Assembly: GCF_000622225.1 (NCBI RefSeq)
Contig: NZ_KK211412.1
Coordinates: forward strand, 222,499 to 286,498
From: Roseomonas mucosa ATCC BAA-692
GTDB taxonomy: Bacteria; Pseudomonadota; Alphaproteobacteria; Acetobacterales; Acetobacteraceae
DNA: 64,000 nucleotides
Direction: 5' to 3'
The position numbers and the translations under genes are program-made. Positions 13,733 through 23,461 of the stretch are shown here, in pieces. The notes beneath the pieces were generated by a model. It made no database searches, was not told the DNA's origin, and was given only the letters and a program-made list of their open reading frames with translations. Within the stretch, counting starts at the first letter, position 1. Each line of letters begins with the position of its first letter.

Positions 13733-14673
13733 GCGGGTTCCGCCTCTGGCCCGACGCCGCCTCGGACGTCGCGCAGCGCACCGACCTGATCGTGGTGATC
13801 ATGCTGGTGCTCTCGGGCGCCATCCTGCTGCTGGTGACCTGCCTGCTGCTCGGCTTCGCCATCCGCTATCGCCGCGGCTCGAAGGCGCCGCGCGGGCCGC
13901 TGCCGGAGATCCTGCAACGGGAGGTGGAGGTCGGCTGGACCGTGGCCACGGCGCTGCTGGCGCTCGTGCTCTTCGCCTGGGGCGGCGCCACCATGCTGTC
14001 CTTCGGCGGCGCGGAGCAGGGGGACGCGGTGGAGATCCATGTCCAGGCCAAGCAGTGGATGTGGAAGACGCGGCACGCCAACGGGGCGCAGGAGATCGAC
14101 GCCCTGCACGTGCCGCTGGGCCAGCGGGTGCGGCTGATCATGACCTCGCAGGACGTGATCCATTCCTTCTTCGTCCCGGCCTTCCGGGTGAAGCAGGACG
14201 TCCTGCCCGGCCGCCTGACCGAGCTGCGCTTCACCCCCACCAAGCCCGGCACCTACGAGCTCTTCTGCGCCGAGTACTGCGGCACGCTGCACGCCCGCAT
14301 GGGCGGCACGGTCACGGTGCTGGAGCCGGACGACTACGCGCGGTGGCTGGCGGCGCAGCCGGAGGCCGACGACCTGGCCGGGGAGGGCAGGGTGCTCTTC
14401 ACCGCGCTCGGCTGCTCCGGCTGCCATGCCGGCAGCGCCACCGTCCACGCGCCGCGGCTGGAGGGGCTCTACGGCCGCCAGGTGCCGCTCTCGGACGGGC
14501 ATTTCGTCACCGCCGACGAGGCCTATCTGCGCGATTCCATCCTGCAGCCGGCGAAGCAGGTCGTGGCCGGCTTCGCGCCGCTGATGCCCTCCTTCGCCGG
14601 GCTGGTGGGAGAGGACGAGCTGCAGCGCCTCGTCGCCTATATCCGCTCCCTGCGGGAGGAGAAGTCACCGTGA
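13729..14673 (+). CDS. coxB: cytochrome c oxidase subunit II, caa3 type, with fused cytochrome c domain
   Basis: Subunit II of a heme-copper oxidase, 314 aa. Two N-terminal helices are followed by the cupredoxin domain with the CuA site [12 protein letters not shown] and the upstream ligand His in [13 protein letters not shown]-terminal cytochrome c domain (from about residue 220) carries CSGCH and a methionine in PLMPSF. The fused heme makes this a caa3-type enzyme that can take electrons directly from ACIII. The start overlaps the SCO stop (ATGA). Confidence 0.95.
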   Translation: MSGFRLWPDAASDVAQRTDLIVVIMLVLSGAILLLVTCLLLGFAIRYRRGSKAPRGPLPEILQREVEVGWTVATALLALVLFAWGGATMLSFGGAEQGDAVEIHVQAKQWMWKTRHANGAQEIDALHVPLGQRVRLIMTSQDVIHSFFVPAFRVKQDVLPGRLTELRFTPTKPGTYELFCAEYCGTLHARMGGTVTVLEPDDYARWLAAQPEADDLAGEGRVLFTALGCSGCHAGSATVHAPRLEGLYGRQVPLSDGHFVTADEAYLRDSILQPAKQVVAGFAPLMPSFAGLVGEDELQRLVAYIRSLREEKSP

Positions 14674-16358
14674 GCGACATCGCCGCCGACGCCGCCATGG
14701 CGCCCCGTGCCCGCCCGGCGGAAGAGGAAAGCTACCTGACGGCGGAACGGGGCATCGCCTCCTGGCTGCTGACCACCGATCACAAGCGCATCGCCCTGCT
14801 CTACGCGGCGGCGCTGACCGCCTTCTTCTTCATTGGCGGGGCGGGGGCGGTGGCGATCCGGATGGAGCTCTTCACGCCGCAGCAGGACCTGATGTCGGCG
14901 GACACCTACAACCGGATGTTCACCCTGCACGGCACGGTGATGGTCTGGTTCTTTCTGGTGCCCTCCATCCCCAACACGCTGGGCAACTTCCTGCTGCCGC
15001 TGATGATCGGGGCGAAGGACCTCGCCTTTCCGCGGCTGAACCTGTCCTCCTGGTATCTCTTCGTCGGCGCCGGCGCCTTCCTGGTCTATGCGCTGATCGC
15101 CGGCGGGGTGGACACGGGCTGGACCTTCTACACGCCCTATTCCACGATGTTCTCCAACTCCTACGTGCTCGCCGCCGTCTTCGCGGTGATCGCCGTGGGC
15201 TTCTCCTCCATCATGACGGGGCTGAACTTCATCGCCACGGTGCACATGCTGCGCGCGCCGGGGATGCACTGGTTCCGCCTGCCGCTGCTGGTCTGGGCGA
15301 TCTACGGCACCAGCCTGGTGATGGTGCTGGCGACCCCGGTGCTGACCGCCGTGCTGCTGCTGATCTTCGCCGAGCGCGCCTTCGGCCTGCCCGTCTTCGA
15401 CCCGGCGCGGGGCGGCGACCCGCTGCTGTTCCAGCACCTCTTCTGGTTCTACAGCCACCCGGCCGTGTACATCATGATCCTGCCTTCCTTCGGCGTGATC
15501 AGCGAGATCGTCACCTGCTTCGCCCGGCGGCAGATCTTCGGCTACAGCTTCATGGTCTATGCGATCCTCTGGATCTCGGTGATCGGCTTCCTGGTCTGGG
15601 GCCACCACATGTTCGTCTCGGGGCAGTCGCTCTATGCCTCGCTGGTCTTCTCCTTCCTCTCCTTCGTCATCGCCGTGCCCTCGGCCATCAAGGTCTTCAA
15701 CTGGACCTTCACCCTCTACCGGGGCGAGATCGTCTTCGAGTCGCCGATGCTCTACGCCATCGGCTTCATCGGCCTCTTCACCATCGGCGGGCTGACCGGG
15801 CTGTTCCTGGCCTCCATCCCGATCGACGTGCACGTGACCGACACCTATTTCGTCGTGGCGCATTTCCATTTCATCATGGTGGGCGGCGCGGTCACGGCCT
15901 TCTATGGCGGGCTGCATTTCTGGTGGCCGAAGATCACCGGGCGCCTCTACCCGGATGGCTGGGCGCGCTTCGCCGCCATCCTGATGTTCTTCGGCTTCGG
16001 CTTCACCTTCTTCCCGCAGTTCATCATGGGCTATCTCGGCATGCCCCGGCGCTACGGCGCCTATCCGCCGGAGTTCCAGGTCTATCACGTCATGTCCTCC
16101 TGCGGCGCGGTGCTGCTGGCGGGAGCCTATCTGCTGCCGATGGGCTATCTCGCCTGGTCGCTGTTCCGCGGGCAGCGCGCGGGGAACGATCCCTGGAACG
16201 CCACGGGGCTGGAATGGCAGACCACCTCGCCGCCGCCGCGCGACAATTTCCGCGTCCCTCCGGTCGTGAAGACCGGCCCCTACGTCTACCATGACGAGGA
16301 TTTCGGGCCGGACCGCCGCACCGAGGAGCCGCACCGGAACCAGGACGAGCCCCGGTGA
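14670..16358 (+). CDS. coxA: cytochrome c oxidase subunit I
   Basis: Catalytic subunit with heme a and the heme a3-CuB oxygen-reduction site, about twelve transmembrane helices, 562 aa. Ligands are visible: His in [12 protein letters not shown] (heme a), the cross-linked His-Tyr pair in SHPAVYI, the CuB pair in WGHHMF, and the two heme His residues in VVAHFHFIM. The GTG at 14670 overlaps the coxB stop (GTGA) and gives a family-like N-terminus with [15 protein letters not shown]. Confidence 0.97.
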   Translation: MSDIAADAAMAPRARPAEEESYLTAERGIASWLLTTDHKRIALLYAAALTAFFFIGGAGAVAIRMELFTPQQDLMSADTYNRMFTLHGTVMVWFFLVPSIPNTLGNFLLPLMIGAKDLAFPRLNLSSWYLFVGAGAFLVYALIAGGVDTGWTFYTPYSTMFSNSYVLAAVFAVIAVGFSSIMTGLNFIATVHMLRAPGMHWFRLPLLVWAIYGTSLVMVLATPVLTAVLLLIFAERAFGLPVFDPARGGDPLLFQHLFWFYSHPAVYIMILPSFGVISEIVTCFARRQIFGYSFMVYAILWISVIGFLVWGHHMFVSGQSLYASLVFSFLSFVIAVPSAIKVFNWTFTLYRGEIVFESPMLYAIGFIGLFTIGGLTGLFLASIPIDVHVTDTYFVVAHFHFIMVGGAVTAFYGGLHFWWPKITGRLYPDGWARFAAILMFFGFGFTFFPQFIMGYLGMPRRYGAYPPEFQVYHVMSSCGAVLLAGAYLLPMGYLAWSLFRGQRAGNDPWNATGLEWQTTSPPPRDNFRVPPVVKTGPYVYHDEDFGPDRRTEEPHRNQDEPR

Positions 16359-17008
16359 GCGCGGCGGACCTCCCCGCGGCGCCCGCGCCCGATCCGATCC
16401 GCGAACCCTGGGAGAGCCTGCACCGGCAGCGCCTGGGCTCCAGCCTCGGCATCTGGATCTTCCTGGGCAGCGAGGCGATGCTCTTCGGCGGGCTGATCAT
16501 GGCCGTGGTGGCGAACCGGGCGCTGCATCCGCAGGCCTTCGCCGCCGCCGGGCACGAGACGGACGTGGTGCTGGGCACGCTCAACACCGCGATCCTGCTG
16601 ACCAGCAGCCTGACCATGGCGATCGCCTCCGAGGCCGCCCAGGCGGAGCTGCGCCGCACGGCCCTGCGCGGCTTCGCCCTGACGCTGCTGCTGGGCCTGG
16701 CCTTCCTGGCGGTGAAGGGCTTCGAGTACCACAAGGACATCACGGAGCGTCTCGTGCCCGGGCCGGGCTTTCCGCTGCCCGACCCGGCCTCGCAGATCTT
16801 CTTCGGCTTCTACTGGGGCATGACCGCGCTGCACGCGCTGCACATGACGGCGGGGCTGGGCGTGGTCGGCTGGCTGGGCTGGCAGGCCTGGACGCGCCGC
16901 CGCGCGCTGCGCAGCCCGGCCTATGAGGTGGTGGCGCTCTACTGGCACCTGGTCGATATCGTCTGGGTCTTCCTCTACCCGCTCTTCTATCTCGGGGGAC
17001 GCTCGTGA
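16355..17008 (+). CDS. coxC: cytochrome c oxidase subunit III
   Basis: A 217-aa heme-copper oxidase subunit III with five or more membrane helices. Typical features are [16 protein letters not shown], the Glu-containing KGFEYHKDI, and the terminal [20 protein letters not shown]. It begins with GTG overlapping the coxA stop and is coupled to the next gene by a GTGA overlap. Confidence 0.95.
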   Translation: MSAADLPAAPAPDPIREPWESLHRQRLGSSLGIWIFLGSEAMLFGGLIMAVVANRALHPQAFAAAGHETDVVLGTLNTAILLTSSLTMAIASEAAQAELRRTALRGFALTLLLGLAFLAVKGFEYHKDITERLVPGPGFPLPDPASQIFFGFYWGMTALHALHMTAGLGVVGWLGWQAWTRRRALRSPAYEVVALYWHLVDIVWVFLYPLFYLGGRS

Positions 17009-17355
17009 CCGCGCCGCACGGCCTAGCCGAGGCCGGTCCGCGCAGCACGCGCGACATCCTGCGCGCGACCCTGCCGCTGTGGCTGGCGCTGATGCTGCTG
17101 CTCGCCGCGACACTCGGCCTCGCCTATGTGCCGCTCGGTCGCTGGAGTGCGGCGGTGGCCTTCGGCATCTCCGGCGTGAAGACGGTGTTGATCGGCGTCT
17201 TCTTCATGAAGCTGCGCGACGCGATACCGCTGGTGCGGATCGCCGCCTGCGCCACGATGCTGTGGCTCGCCTTCCTCTTCCTGCTCACCTTCGCCGACCT
17301 GCTGACGCGCGCACCCCTGACGCAGCCGGGGACGATCGTGCCATCGATGGGCTGA
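17005..17355 (+). CDS. coxD: cytochrome c oxidase subunit IV (caa3/CtaF-like)
   Basis: A 116-aa small membrane subunit of the caa3 oxidase. It has three hydrophobic helices, with the subunit-IV signature FGISGVKTVLIGVFFMKLR in the middle. The GTG start lies within the coxC stop. It is the last gene of the act-cox block and is followed by repeat family R copy A. Confidence 0.85.
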   Translation: MTAPHGLAEAGPRSTRDILRATLPLWLALMLLLAATLGLAYVPLGRWSAAVAFGISGVKTVLIGVFFMKLRDAIPLVRIAACATMLWLAFLFLLTFADLLTRAPLTQPGTIVPSMG

Positions 17356-17383
17356 TCCGACCCGCCGCTTTTCCCCTGTTCTT

Positions 17384-17730
17384 GCGTTGCGCTTCGTGGC
17401 TGGCCGCCGGGGGAGAGGCGCTGCCTCTCACCCCGGACCCCCTCTCCGCCGGGGACCGGAGCCGGTCCCCGGACCCCGGGCTTTCGTTGGTGCCTGTGGT
17501 AGCCGTCAGACTGTGGGTTGCTCCCCGGGAACAGGTGGAGACGCGGGGCACCTGAAGAGAAAGACATGCTGTCCGCGCCTGTGGCACCGGCGGTCCGCCG
17601 GAGAGCCAGGCTCTCCGGCGCGATCCGGCCGCAGCGAGAACCAGCTCGTCGGGTCCAGGGCCTGCAGGGTCCTGGCGGATAGGGGGTTCCGGGGGAAAGG
17701 CAGCGCCTTTCCTCCGGGACGGCGCAATGC
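17384..17730 (+). repeat. dispersed intergenic repeat family R, copy A (complete)
   Basis: A near full-length copy, about 347 bases, between convergent coxD and the bicupin gene. The outer ends are GCGTTGCGC (17384-17392) and GCGCAATGC (17722-17730). Just inside each end is a hairpin: GGGGAGAGGCGCTGCCTCT near 17410 and GGGGGAAAGGCAGCGCCTTT near 17690. Internal hairpins are GGGGACCGGAGCCGGTCCCC near 17460 and CGCCGGAGAGC...GCTCTCCGGCG near 17600. No transposase is encoded. Confidence 0.85.
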
Positions 17731-17766
17731 TGCCCGGCCATCATCCACGGCCGGGCGGCATTGCGC
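17722..17766 (-). terminator. 18-bp stem-loop at the end of the bicupin gene
   Basis: An 18-base inverted repeat (17722-17739 and 17749-17766, one mismatch) with a 9-base loop starts one base after the bicupin stop codon. Its left arm includes the outer end of repeat copy A. It probably terminates or stabilises the bicupin transcript. There is no clear T-run. Confidence 0.6.
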
Positions 17767-17767
17767 A

Positions 17768-19000
17768 TCAGGCCGGCACGACCGGTGCCTTGTCGCGGCG
17801 CAGTGCGCCGATCACCTGCTTGTCCAGATGCAGGTGCGACTGCAGGAGCTGCTGCGGCGTCAGGGCCATCCATTGGTTCAGCGACAGGTCGGCGTAGTGG
17901 TCGCTGCGGAACATCTCCAGGAAGCGCAGGGTGGTGCTGCCGGTGTTCTCGACGTAGTGGCCCATGGCGAAGGGCACGTAGCCGACATCGCCCGCCACGT
18001 AGTCGAAGGTGCGCGCCTGGCCGGAGGCGGCGAAGACGCCCATGCGTGCCTGCCCCTCGATGTAGTACTGCCATTCGTTGGTGTTCGGGTGCCAGTGCAG
18101 CTCGCGCAGCCCGCCGGGCTCGATTTCCACCAGGGCCGCGGCGATGGTCTTCGAGGCCTTGAAGACGGAGGAATCCGTGATGCGCACCGTGCCGCTCTTC
18201 GTGCGGATCGGGTCCTGCGCCAGCATGCGGTGGCTGAAGCTCCCGGCCGAGGGCACCTGCGTCACGCCATCGAGGCGGTCCTGCGCCAGCGGCCCGGGCT
18301 TGTCCGCCTTGAAGATATAGAGCTCGTCCGGGCTCGGCGTATGGCCGAAGAGATTGGCGGGCACGCCGAAGTTCTTGGCCAGCACCTCGGCCGGCACGCG
18401 GCGGAACCAGTCGCTGATCAGGAAGGTGCTGTCCTCGTCGAAATGCCCGTCGTCGAAGACGAGCAGGAACTCGCAGCCGTCATCGCCCAGGCCCTGGATC
18501 GAATGCGGGATGCCGCCGGGGAAGTACCAGAGGTCGCCGACGCCGACATCGTCCACGAACTGCCGGCCCTGCGTATCGATCGCGGTGATGCGGGCACTGC
18601 CGTAGAGCATGTAGGCCCACTCGGCCTCCTTGTGCCAGTGCAGCTCGCGCACGCCGCCGGCATTGAGGCGCATGTTCACCCCGGCGATGTCCTGCGACAC
18701 GCCAAGCTCGCGCACCGTGACCTGCCGCGTCCAGCCGCCGCTTTCCTGCCGCACATGCGCGTCGGCATAGGAGAAGCGGAGGTTCGGCAGCGTCCCGTGA
18801 TCCGTGGAGGGCGGGTTCAGCATGTCCGGATTCTGCCGCGTGCGCGACAGGTCACGCGGGCCGGGATCGGTGCCGCCGGTGTTGGGGGCGCGGCTGGGCT
18901 GCGGGGTCTGCGCGGCCTGTTGCGCGCCCGCCGCGGCGGGCACCAGGGCGGCGGCTGCGGCGGTTCCGGCGATGACGTTCCGGCGGGAGACCGAATTCAT
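17768..19000 (-). CDS. oxdC: oxalate decarboxylase family bicupin
   Basis: A 410-aa exported bicupin predicted to convert oxalate to formate and CO2 with manganese. The N-terminus [19 protein letters not shown] is a Tat signal. Both cupin barrels keep the metal motif: [19 protein letters not shown] in the first domain and [20 protein letters not shown] in the second. The lid of the first domain reads DEDST; the Glu that favours decarboxylase over oxidase activity in Bacillus OxdC (lid SENST) is kept. An acidic-pH or oxalate role is an inference from the family. It stands alone, with its 3' end facing coxD. Confidence 0.9.
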   Translation of the reverse strand: MNSVSRRNVIAGTAAAAALVPAAAGAQQAAQTPQPSRAPNTGGTDPGPRDLSRTRQNPDMLNPPSTDHGTLPNLRFSYADAHVRQESGGWTRQVTVRELGVSQDIAGVNMRLNAGGVRELHWHKEAEWAYMLYGSARITAIDTQGRQFVDDVGVGDLWYFPGGIPHSIQGLGDDGCEFLLVFDDGHFDEDSTFLISDWFRRVPAEVLAKNFGVPANLFGHTPSPDELYIFKADKPGPLAQDRLDGVTQVPSAGSFSHRMLAQDPIRTKSGTVRITDSSVFKASKTIAAALVEIEPGGLRELHWHPNTNEWQYYIEGQARMGVFAASGQARTFDYVAGDVGYVPFAMGHYVENTGSTTLRFLEMFRSDHYADLSLNQWMALTPQQLLQSHLHLDKQVIGALRRDKAPVVPA

Positions 19001-19158
19001 GAGTTATACTCCGTGTGACCAATCGTTCATGTCGATCACAAGTATTCGAGTCTCCCGGCTTTGCCCGATAACTTGCCGCGGACTTATGGGGCGGCCCGTC
19101 CCACGCGTCCATGCGGGGGGTGCTTCAACCTCTCGCGACGATGCCTCATGGGCGCGCG

Positions 19159-20046
19159 TCAGATCTCGGTGCGGACCTGCCAGAGCTCCGGGAAGAAGGA
19201 GCGTTCCAGCGCCGTGCGCAGGAAGGCGACGCCGGCGGAACCACCGGTCCCGGCGCGGAAGCCGATGATGCGCTCCACCGTCTTCATGTGGCGGAAGCGC
19301 CATTGCTGGAAGGAATCCTCCACATCCACCAGCTCCTCCGCGAGCTGGTAGAGATCGAAATGCGTCTCCGCCTCGCGGTAGATCCGCAGCCAGGCCGCCT
19401 GCAGTTCCGGGCTGTGCCGGTGCGGCTGCGTCAGGTCGCGCTCCAGCAGCGACGCCGGCAGGGCGAAGCCGCGCCGTGCCAGAAGGCGGATGGCTTCGTC
19501 GTAGAGGCTCGGCGCGCGCAGTGCCGCGTCCAGCGCCGCGTGTGCCGCCGTGTCGTGCCGGTGCGGCAGCATCATCTTCGCGTCCTTGGCGCCCAGGCGG
19601 AATTCCAGCATCCGGTACTGGAAGGACTGGAAGCCGGAGGACTTGCCCAGCACGCCGCGGAAGCTGAGATAGTCCGCCGGCGTCATGGTGGAGAGCACGT
19701 CCCAGGCGCCGATCATCTGCGACTGGATGCGCGAGACCCGGGCCAGCGCCTTGAAGGCCGGGTCCAGCGCGTCGCGGCGGATGGAATCCAGCGCCAGGCC
19801 GAGTTCGTGCGTGATCAGCTTCAGCCAGACTTCCTGCACGTGGTGGATGGTGATGAACAGCATCTCGTCGTGATGCGTGCTGAGTGGCTGCTGTGCCGAG
19901 AGCAGCAGGTCGAGCCGCAGGTACTCCCCATAGCCCATGCTCCGCGCGAAATCGGTGTGGATGCCCTCGGTGACGCGGCTGGGCAGGGGTTCGGCCCCGG
20001 GGGAGTCCGTGGGAGAGCTCAGGGAGGCATTCGTCGGGGCGCTCAT
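19159..20046 (-). CDS. kynA: tryptophan 2,3-dioxygenase
   Basis: Heme enzyme opening the indole ring of L-tryptophan to N-formylkynurenine, the first step of the kynurenine pathway. It has 295 aa including a short N-terminal extension of about 30 residues. Diagnostic segments are YGEYLRLDLLLSAQ, the heme/substrate region HHDEMLFITIHHVQEVWLK, FQSFQYRMLEFRLG, and RFRHMKTVERIIGFRAGTGGS near the end. The ATG at 20046 is adopted; the frame continues upstream only as non-coding sequence. It is divergent from the kynurenine-formamidase-like hydrolase, with a 99-base shared promoter region. Confidence 0.95.
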   Translation of the reverse strand: MSAPTNASLSSPTDSPGAEPLPSRVTEGIHTDFARSMGYGEYLRLDLLLSAQQPLSTHHDEMLFITIHHVQEVWLKLITHELGLALDSIRRDALDPAFKALARVSRIQSQMIGAWDVLSTMTPADYLSFRGVLGKSSGFQSFQYRMLEFRLGAKDAKMMLPHRHDTAAHAALDAALRAPSLYDEAIRLLARRGFALPASLLERDLTQPHRHSPELQAAWLRIYREAETHFDLYQLAEELVDVEDSFQQWRFRHMKTVERIIGFRAGTGGSAGVAFLRTALERSFFPELWQVRTEI

Positions 20047-20145
20047 CGGGGCGGGCTCCGGATCGGGGCTGGAAAAGGGTGCCGGTTTGCGGCCGGCCGT
20101 GACCGCGGCCAGGATAGCACCGTCACCCCCGATGCGCCGGACCCG

Positions 20146-21021
20146 ATGACCCTTTCCCGGACCAGTTCGCTCTTCCTGTCCTCCGCCCGCAGCCGGGAGG
20201 AGCTGGACCGCGACTACAGCCCCAGCCTCTTCGTGGATTCCCTGCCGGCGGTGATCGGGGACTGGGGGCGGCGCACCGCCCTGGTCAAGGCCCGCCACGC
20301 CGGACGCCTGCGCTCCGACCTGGCCTATGGACCGCACCCGCGCGAAAGGATCGACTATTTCCGCGCGGCGAATCCCTCCGGCGCGCTGCTGGTCTATCTG
20401 CATGGCGGCTTCTGGCAGCATGTCTCGAAGGAGGAATCCGGCTTCCTCGCCCCCGGCTGGGTGGAGGCGGGCGTCGATGTCGCCGTGATGGACTATGCCC
20501 TGGCGCCGGAGGTCACGCTGCCCGCCATCGTGGCGCAGGCGCGGCGCGGCCTGTCCTGGCTGCTCTCCGAGGCCGCCACCCTGGGCTTCGATCCGGGGCG
20601 GGTGGTGGTGGCGGGGCATTCGGCGGGGGCGCATCTCGCCGCCATGACCCAGATCGGCGCGGCGGTGCCGCTGCGCGGCCTGGCGCTGCTGTCCGGCGTC
20701 TTCGAACTGGAGCCGGTCCGGCGAAGCTATGTCAACGAGGCCGTGGGCATGGACGAGGCGGCGGCGGCGGCGCTCAGCCCGGCGCGCCAGGACCCCGCCC
20801 GCCCGCTGCCCCTGCTGGTCGCGGTGGGCGAGCGCGAGCCTGTCGCCTTCCAGGAGCAGGGCCGCCTGCTGGCCTGGAACTGGCGCGAGGCCGGCTGCCC
20901 GGTGGAGTGGCGGCTCCTGCCGCGTCACACGCATTTCAGCCTGCTGGACGATGCGGGCGACCCGTCCTCGCCCCTGGGCCGGGGCATCGCGGAACTGCTG
21001 GGCATGGAGGAGAGGCGATGA
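20146..21021 (+). CDS. alpha/beta hydrolase, probable kynurenine formamidase
   Basis: A 291-aa cytoplasmic hydrolase of the hormone-sensitive-lipase-like type. The oxyanion-hole motif YLHGGFWQ (about residue 84) and nucleophile elbow GHSAGAHLA (about residue 161) are present. A His is available in PRHTHFSLLDD, and an Asp may complete the triad. Its position divergent to tryptophan 2,3-dioxygenase points to hydrolysis of N-formylkynurenine to kynurenine. This is a different fold from metal-dependent KynB. The stop overlaps the start of the next gene (ATGA). Confidence 0.8.
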   Translation: MTLSRTSSLFLSSARSREELDRDYSPSLFVDSLPAVIGDWGRRTALVKARHAGRLRSDLAYGPHPRERIDYFRAANPSGALLVYLHGGFWQHVSKEESGFLAPGWVEAGVDVAVMDYALAPEVTLPAIVAQARRGLSWLLSEAATLGFDPGRVVVAGHSAGAHLAAMTQIGAAVPLRGLALLSGVFELEPVRRSYVNEAVGMDEAAAAALSPARQDPARPLPLLVAVGEREPVAFQEQGRLLAWNWREAGCPVEWRLLPRHTHFSLLDDAGDPSSPLGRGIAELLGMEERR

Positions 21022-21395
21022 GACAGGAGATCGATGCGGGCCTGCCGGAGCCGCGGCAGCCCTTCGCCTGGGCGATCCGCAGCGGCGGGCTGATCTTCAC
21101 CACCCATGGCCCCGTGCGGCCGGATGGCACGATCCTCCAGGCGGGAATCCGGGAACAGGCCCGGCTGGCCCTGGAGAACCTGCGCCGGACGATGGAGCAG
21201 GCGGGGGGCAGCCTGGACGGCGTGGTGCAGGCCACCGTCTACCTGCTCGACGCGGCCGACATGGCCCCGGTGGACGAGGTCTATCGCGAATTCTTCCAGC
21301 CGCCTTATCCCAACCGGGCCAGCGTCGTGGTGGCCGGGCTGGTCGCGCCGGGCATGCGCTTCGAGATCCAGGCCATCGCCGCCCTGCCAGGCTGA
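21018..21395 (+). CDS. RidA family (YjgF/YER057c/UK114) protein
   Basis: A 125-aa Rid-family protein. Members hydrolyse reactive enamine/imine intermediates, and some act as deaminases in tryptophan or aminophenol catabolism. The family segments SLDGVVQATVYLLDAADM and the Arg-containing GMRFEIQAIAAL are visible. It is translationally coupled to the formamidase-like gene (ATGA overlap), so a role in tryptophan/kynurenine breakdown is likely. The exact substrate cannot be told from the sequence. Confidence 0.85.
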   Translation: MRQEIDAGLPEPRQPFAWAIRSGGLIFTTHGPVRPDGTILQAGIREQARLALENLRRTMEQAGGSLDGVVQATVYLLDAADMAPVDEVYREFFQPPYPNRASVVVAGLVAPGMRFEIQAIAALPG

Positions 21396-21442
21396 GGCGC
21401 GGTCCGGCAGGGTGATGGCTTTCCGGTTGCGCTCCATGTTTG

Positions 21443-21790
21443 GCGTTGCTCTGTCCCCGGGGGACAAGGCTCCGCCTTTTCCCCCGCACCCCCTTATCCG
21501 CCAGGACCCTGCGGGCCCTGGACCCGGTGAGTTGGCTCTTGCTGACGCCGGATCGCGCCGGAGAGCATCGCTCTCCGGCGGACCGCCGGTGCCACCAGCG
21601 CGGACACGGTGTCCTTCTTTTCGGGAGCCCCGCCTCTCCACCTGCTCCCAGGGACCAAGCCCCAGGATGACGGTCACCACGGGAACCCACGAAAGCCCGG
21701 GGTCCGGGGACCGGCTTCGGTCCCCGGCGGAGAGGGGGTCCGGGCGGAGAGGCGGCGCCTCTCCCCCGGGGACCGGCCACGGAGCGGAAC
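21443..21790 (-). repeat. dispersed intergenic repeat family R, copy B (complete, inverted)
   Basis: A full-length copy in the opposite orientation to copy A, filling almost the whole gap between the convergent RidA and esterase genes. The outer end GCGTTGCTC (21443) is followed by the GGGGGACAAGGCTCCGCCTT hairpin, then the GCCGGAGAGC/GCTCTCCGGC hairpin near 21560, the GGGGACCGGCTTCGGTCCCC hairpin near 21710 and the GGAGAGGCGGCGCCTCTCC hairpin near 21750. Confidence 0.85.
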
Positions 21791-21792
21791 GG

Positions 21793-22650
21793 TCACGGCC
21801 CGCCGAATCCCTCGGGCCCCAGCAGGAAGCGAAGCCCGTGGCTCAGCGCCACCGGCACGGCGGAGATATGCGTCTCCCGGGGCAGGCACTCGAACTCCAC
21901 CCGCGCGGCCGGGCCGAAGCGGCGGGCGATGGTGTCGGCTATCGTCCGGGCGTTCCCCACCATGGCGCGGGAGGCGCGGCGGCGGTCGGTGGCTTCGCGG
22001 TCCGGCAGGGTGTCCTCCCAGGGGGCCAGCGCCTCCTCCCATTCCCCGACGCCGATCCAGGCCCGGGGCGCCAGGCCGTTGCCCTTCCGGGATTCCAGCC
22101 CGGCCATGAGGCGCGGCCGGTTCCACCAGACCGAGGGGCTGATCGCGAGATAGGCGGAGAAGCAGGCCGGGTCCTGCGCCAGCACGTCGAGGGCGAAGAA
22201 GCCCGCCAGGGAGTGGCCGATGATCGCCTGCCGCGCCGGGTCCAGCGGATGGCGCGCGGCGACCAGCGGCTTCACCTGTTCCTGCAGGAAGGCCAGGAAG
22301 GCATTCCGCCCGCCGGTGGGGGGGCCGCTCGGGGCGCCGCGCCCGGGGCCCTCCACCGAGGGGCCGGGCGTGTAGTCCAGGCTGCGCCGCAGACGGTCCA
22401 GCGGCTGGTCGGTCGGATAGGCGATGCCCGCCACGACGGCCGGGCACAGGCGCGACACGCCGGGGCGGAAGCTGCCCTGCCGCAGCAGGTCCGCCACGGT
22501 GCCGAAGCAGAGATTGGCATCCAGCAGGACCAGGAGCGGGAAGCCCTCCGGAGGCGGGGGTGCCTGCGGGACGGACAGGAAGATGCGATAGGCACCCGAG
22601 GGGCCGTCCAGCGCCAGCGCTGTGGTCCCGGGCAGGCTGACCTCGGCCAT
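21793..22650 (-). CDS. alpha/beta hydrolase, Fes/IroE-like siderophore esterase
   Basis: A 285-aa esterase-fold protein. It carries LLVLLDANLCFG near the N-terminus, the nucleophile elbow IIGHSLAGFFALDVL, the ISPSVWW segment common to IroE/Fes/putative-esterase proteins, and a C-terminal His in PRETHISAV. It is the last gene of the siderophore operon, 68 bases after entA, so it probably cleaves a serine-ester (trilactone-type) catecholate siderophore to release iron or to linearise it. No signal peptide is obvious, which favours a cytoplasmic role. The substrate is inferred from context. Confidence 0.82.
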   Translation of the reverse strand: MAEVSLPGTTALALDGPSGAYRIFLSVPQAPPPPEGFPLLVLLDANLCFGTVADLLRQGSFRPGVSRLCPAVVAGIAYPTDQPLDRLRRSLDYTPGPSVEGPGRGAPSGPPTGGRNAFLAFLQEQVKPLVAARHPLDPARQAIIGHSLAGFFALDVLAQDPACFSAYLAISPSVWWNRPRLMAGLESRKGNGLAPRAWIGVGEWEEALAPWEDTLPDREATDRRRASRAMVGNARTIADTIARRFGPAARVEFECLPRETHISAVPVALSHGLRFLLGPEGFGGP

Positions 22651-22718
22651 GCTCGTCGTGAACTCCTCGATCCCCGCCGCGCGGCGCGTTGCCCGCCCCC
22701 GGCCGCGGCGGAGGGGTT

Positions 22719-23461
22719 TTACGCGCGCATCGTCGCGCCGCCATCGACGTAGAGATCGGTCATGGTGATATGCCCGGCGCGGTCGGAAAGCAGGAAGACC
22801 ACCGCCTCCGCGACATCCTCCGGCGTGGCGAGCTTGCCCAGCGGGATGCCGGTCTTGAAGGCTTCCGGCACACCCGCGATCACCCGCGCCGCGCCGTCCG
22901 CATCCGACCACATCCCCGTCTGCATCGGCGTGAGCGTCGAGCCGGGAGCCACGATGTTGCAGCGGATGCCGTGGGGCGCCAGTTCCAGCCCCAGGCAGCG
23001 GGTGAACATGGTCGCCGCCGCCTTGGAGGCCGCATAGGCCGCCATGGCATGGCGCGGGATGCCGGCGGCATTGGAGCTGACGGTGACGAGGCTGCCGCGC
23101 CCCCGCGGCTGCATCCGCCGGGCCAGGGCGCGGGAGATGTGGAACACACCTTCCGCGTTCACCGCGAAGACGCGGCGCCATTCGGCATCCGTGGTCTCCG
23201 TGACCAGGGTGGTGGAGAGCACGCCCGCGACGCTCGCGCCGAGATCGACCGGCCCCCAGTCGCGCTCCACCCGCTCCACCAGCGCCTCCACCGCGGCGCT
23301 GTCGGTGACGTCCAGGGCCTCGGCCCGGATGTTCTCGCCGGGGGCGATGGCGGCGGGGTCCAGGTCGGTGGCGACGACGCGCGCGCCCTCCTCCCGCAGG
23401 GCCCGCACCACGGCGGCGCCGATGCCGCCGCCGGCGCCTGTGACCAGGGCGATGCGTCCCG

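Noticed and set aside
17387..19018. A 543-codon plus-strand frame spanning repeat copy A and the bicupin gene
   Set aside because: It crosses a non-coding repeat and runs antisense to an oxalate-decarboxylase-type gene with intact motifs on the other strand.
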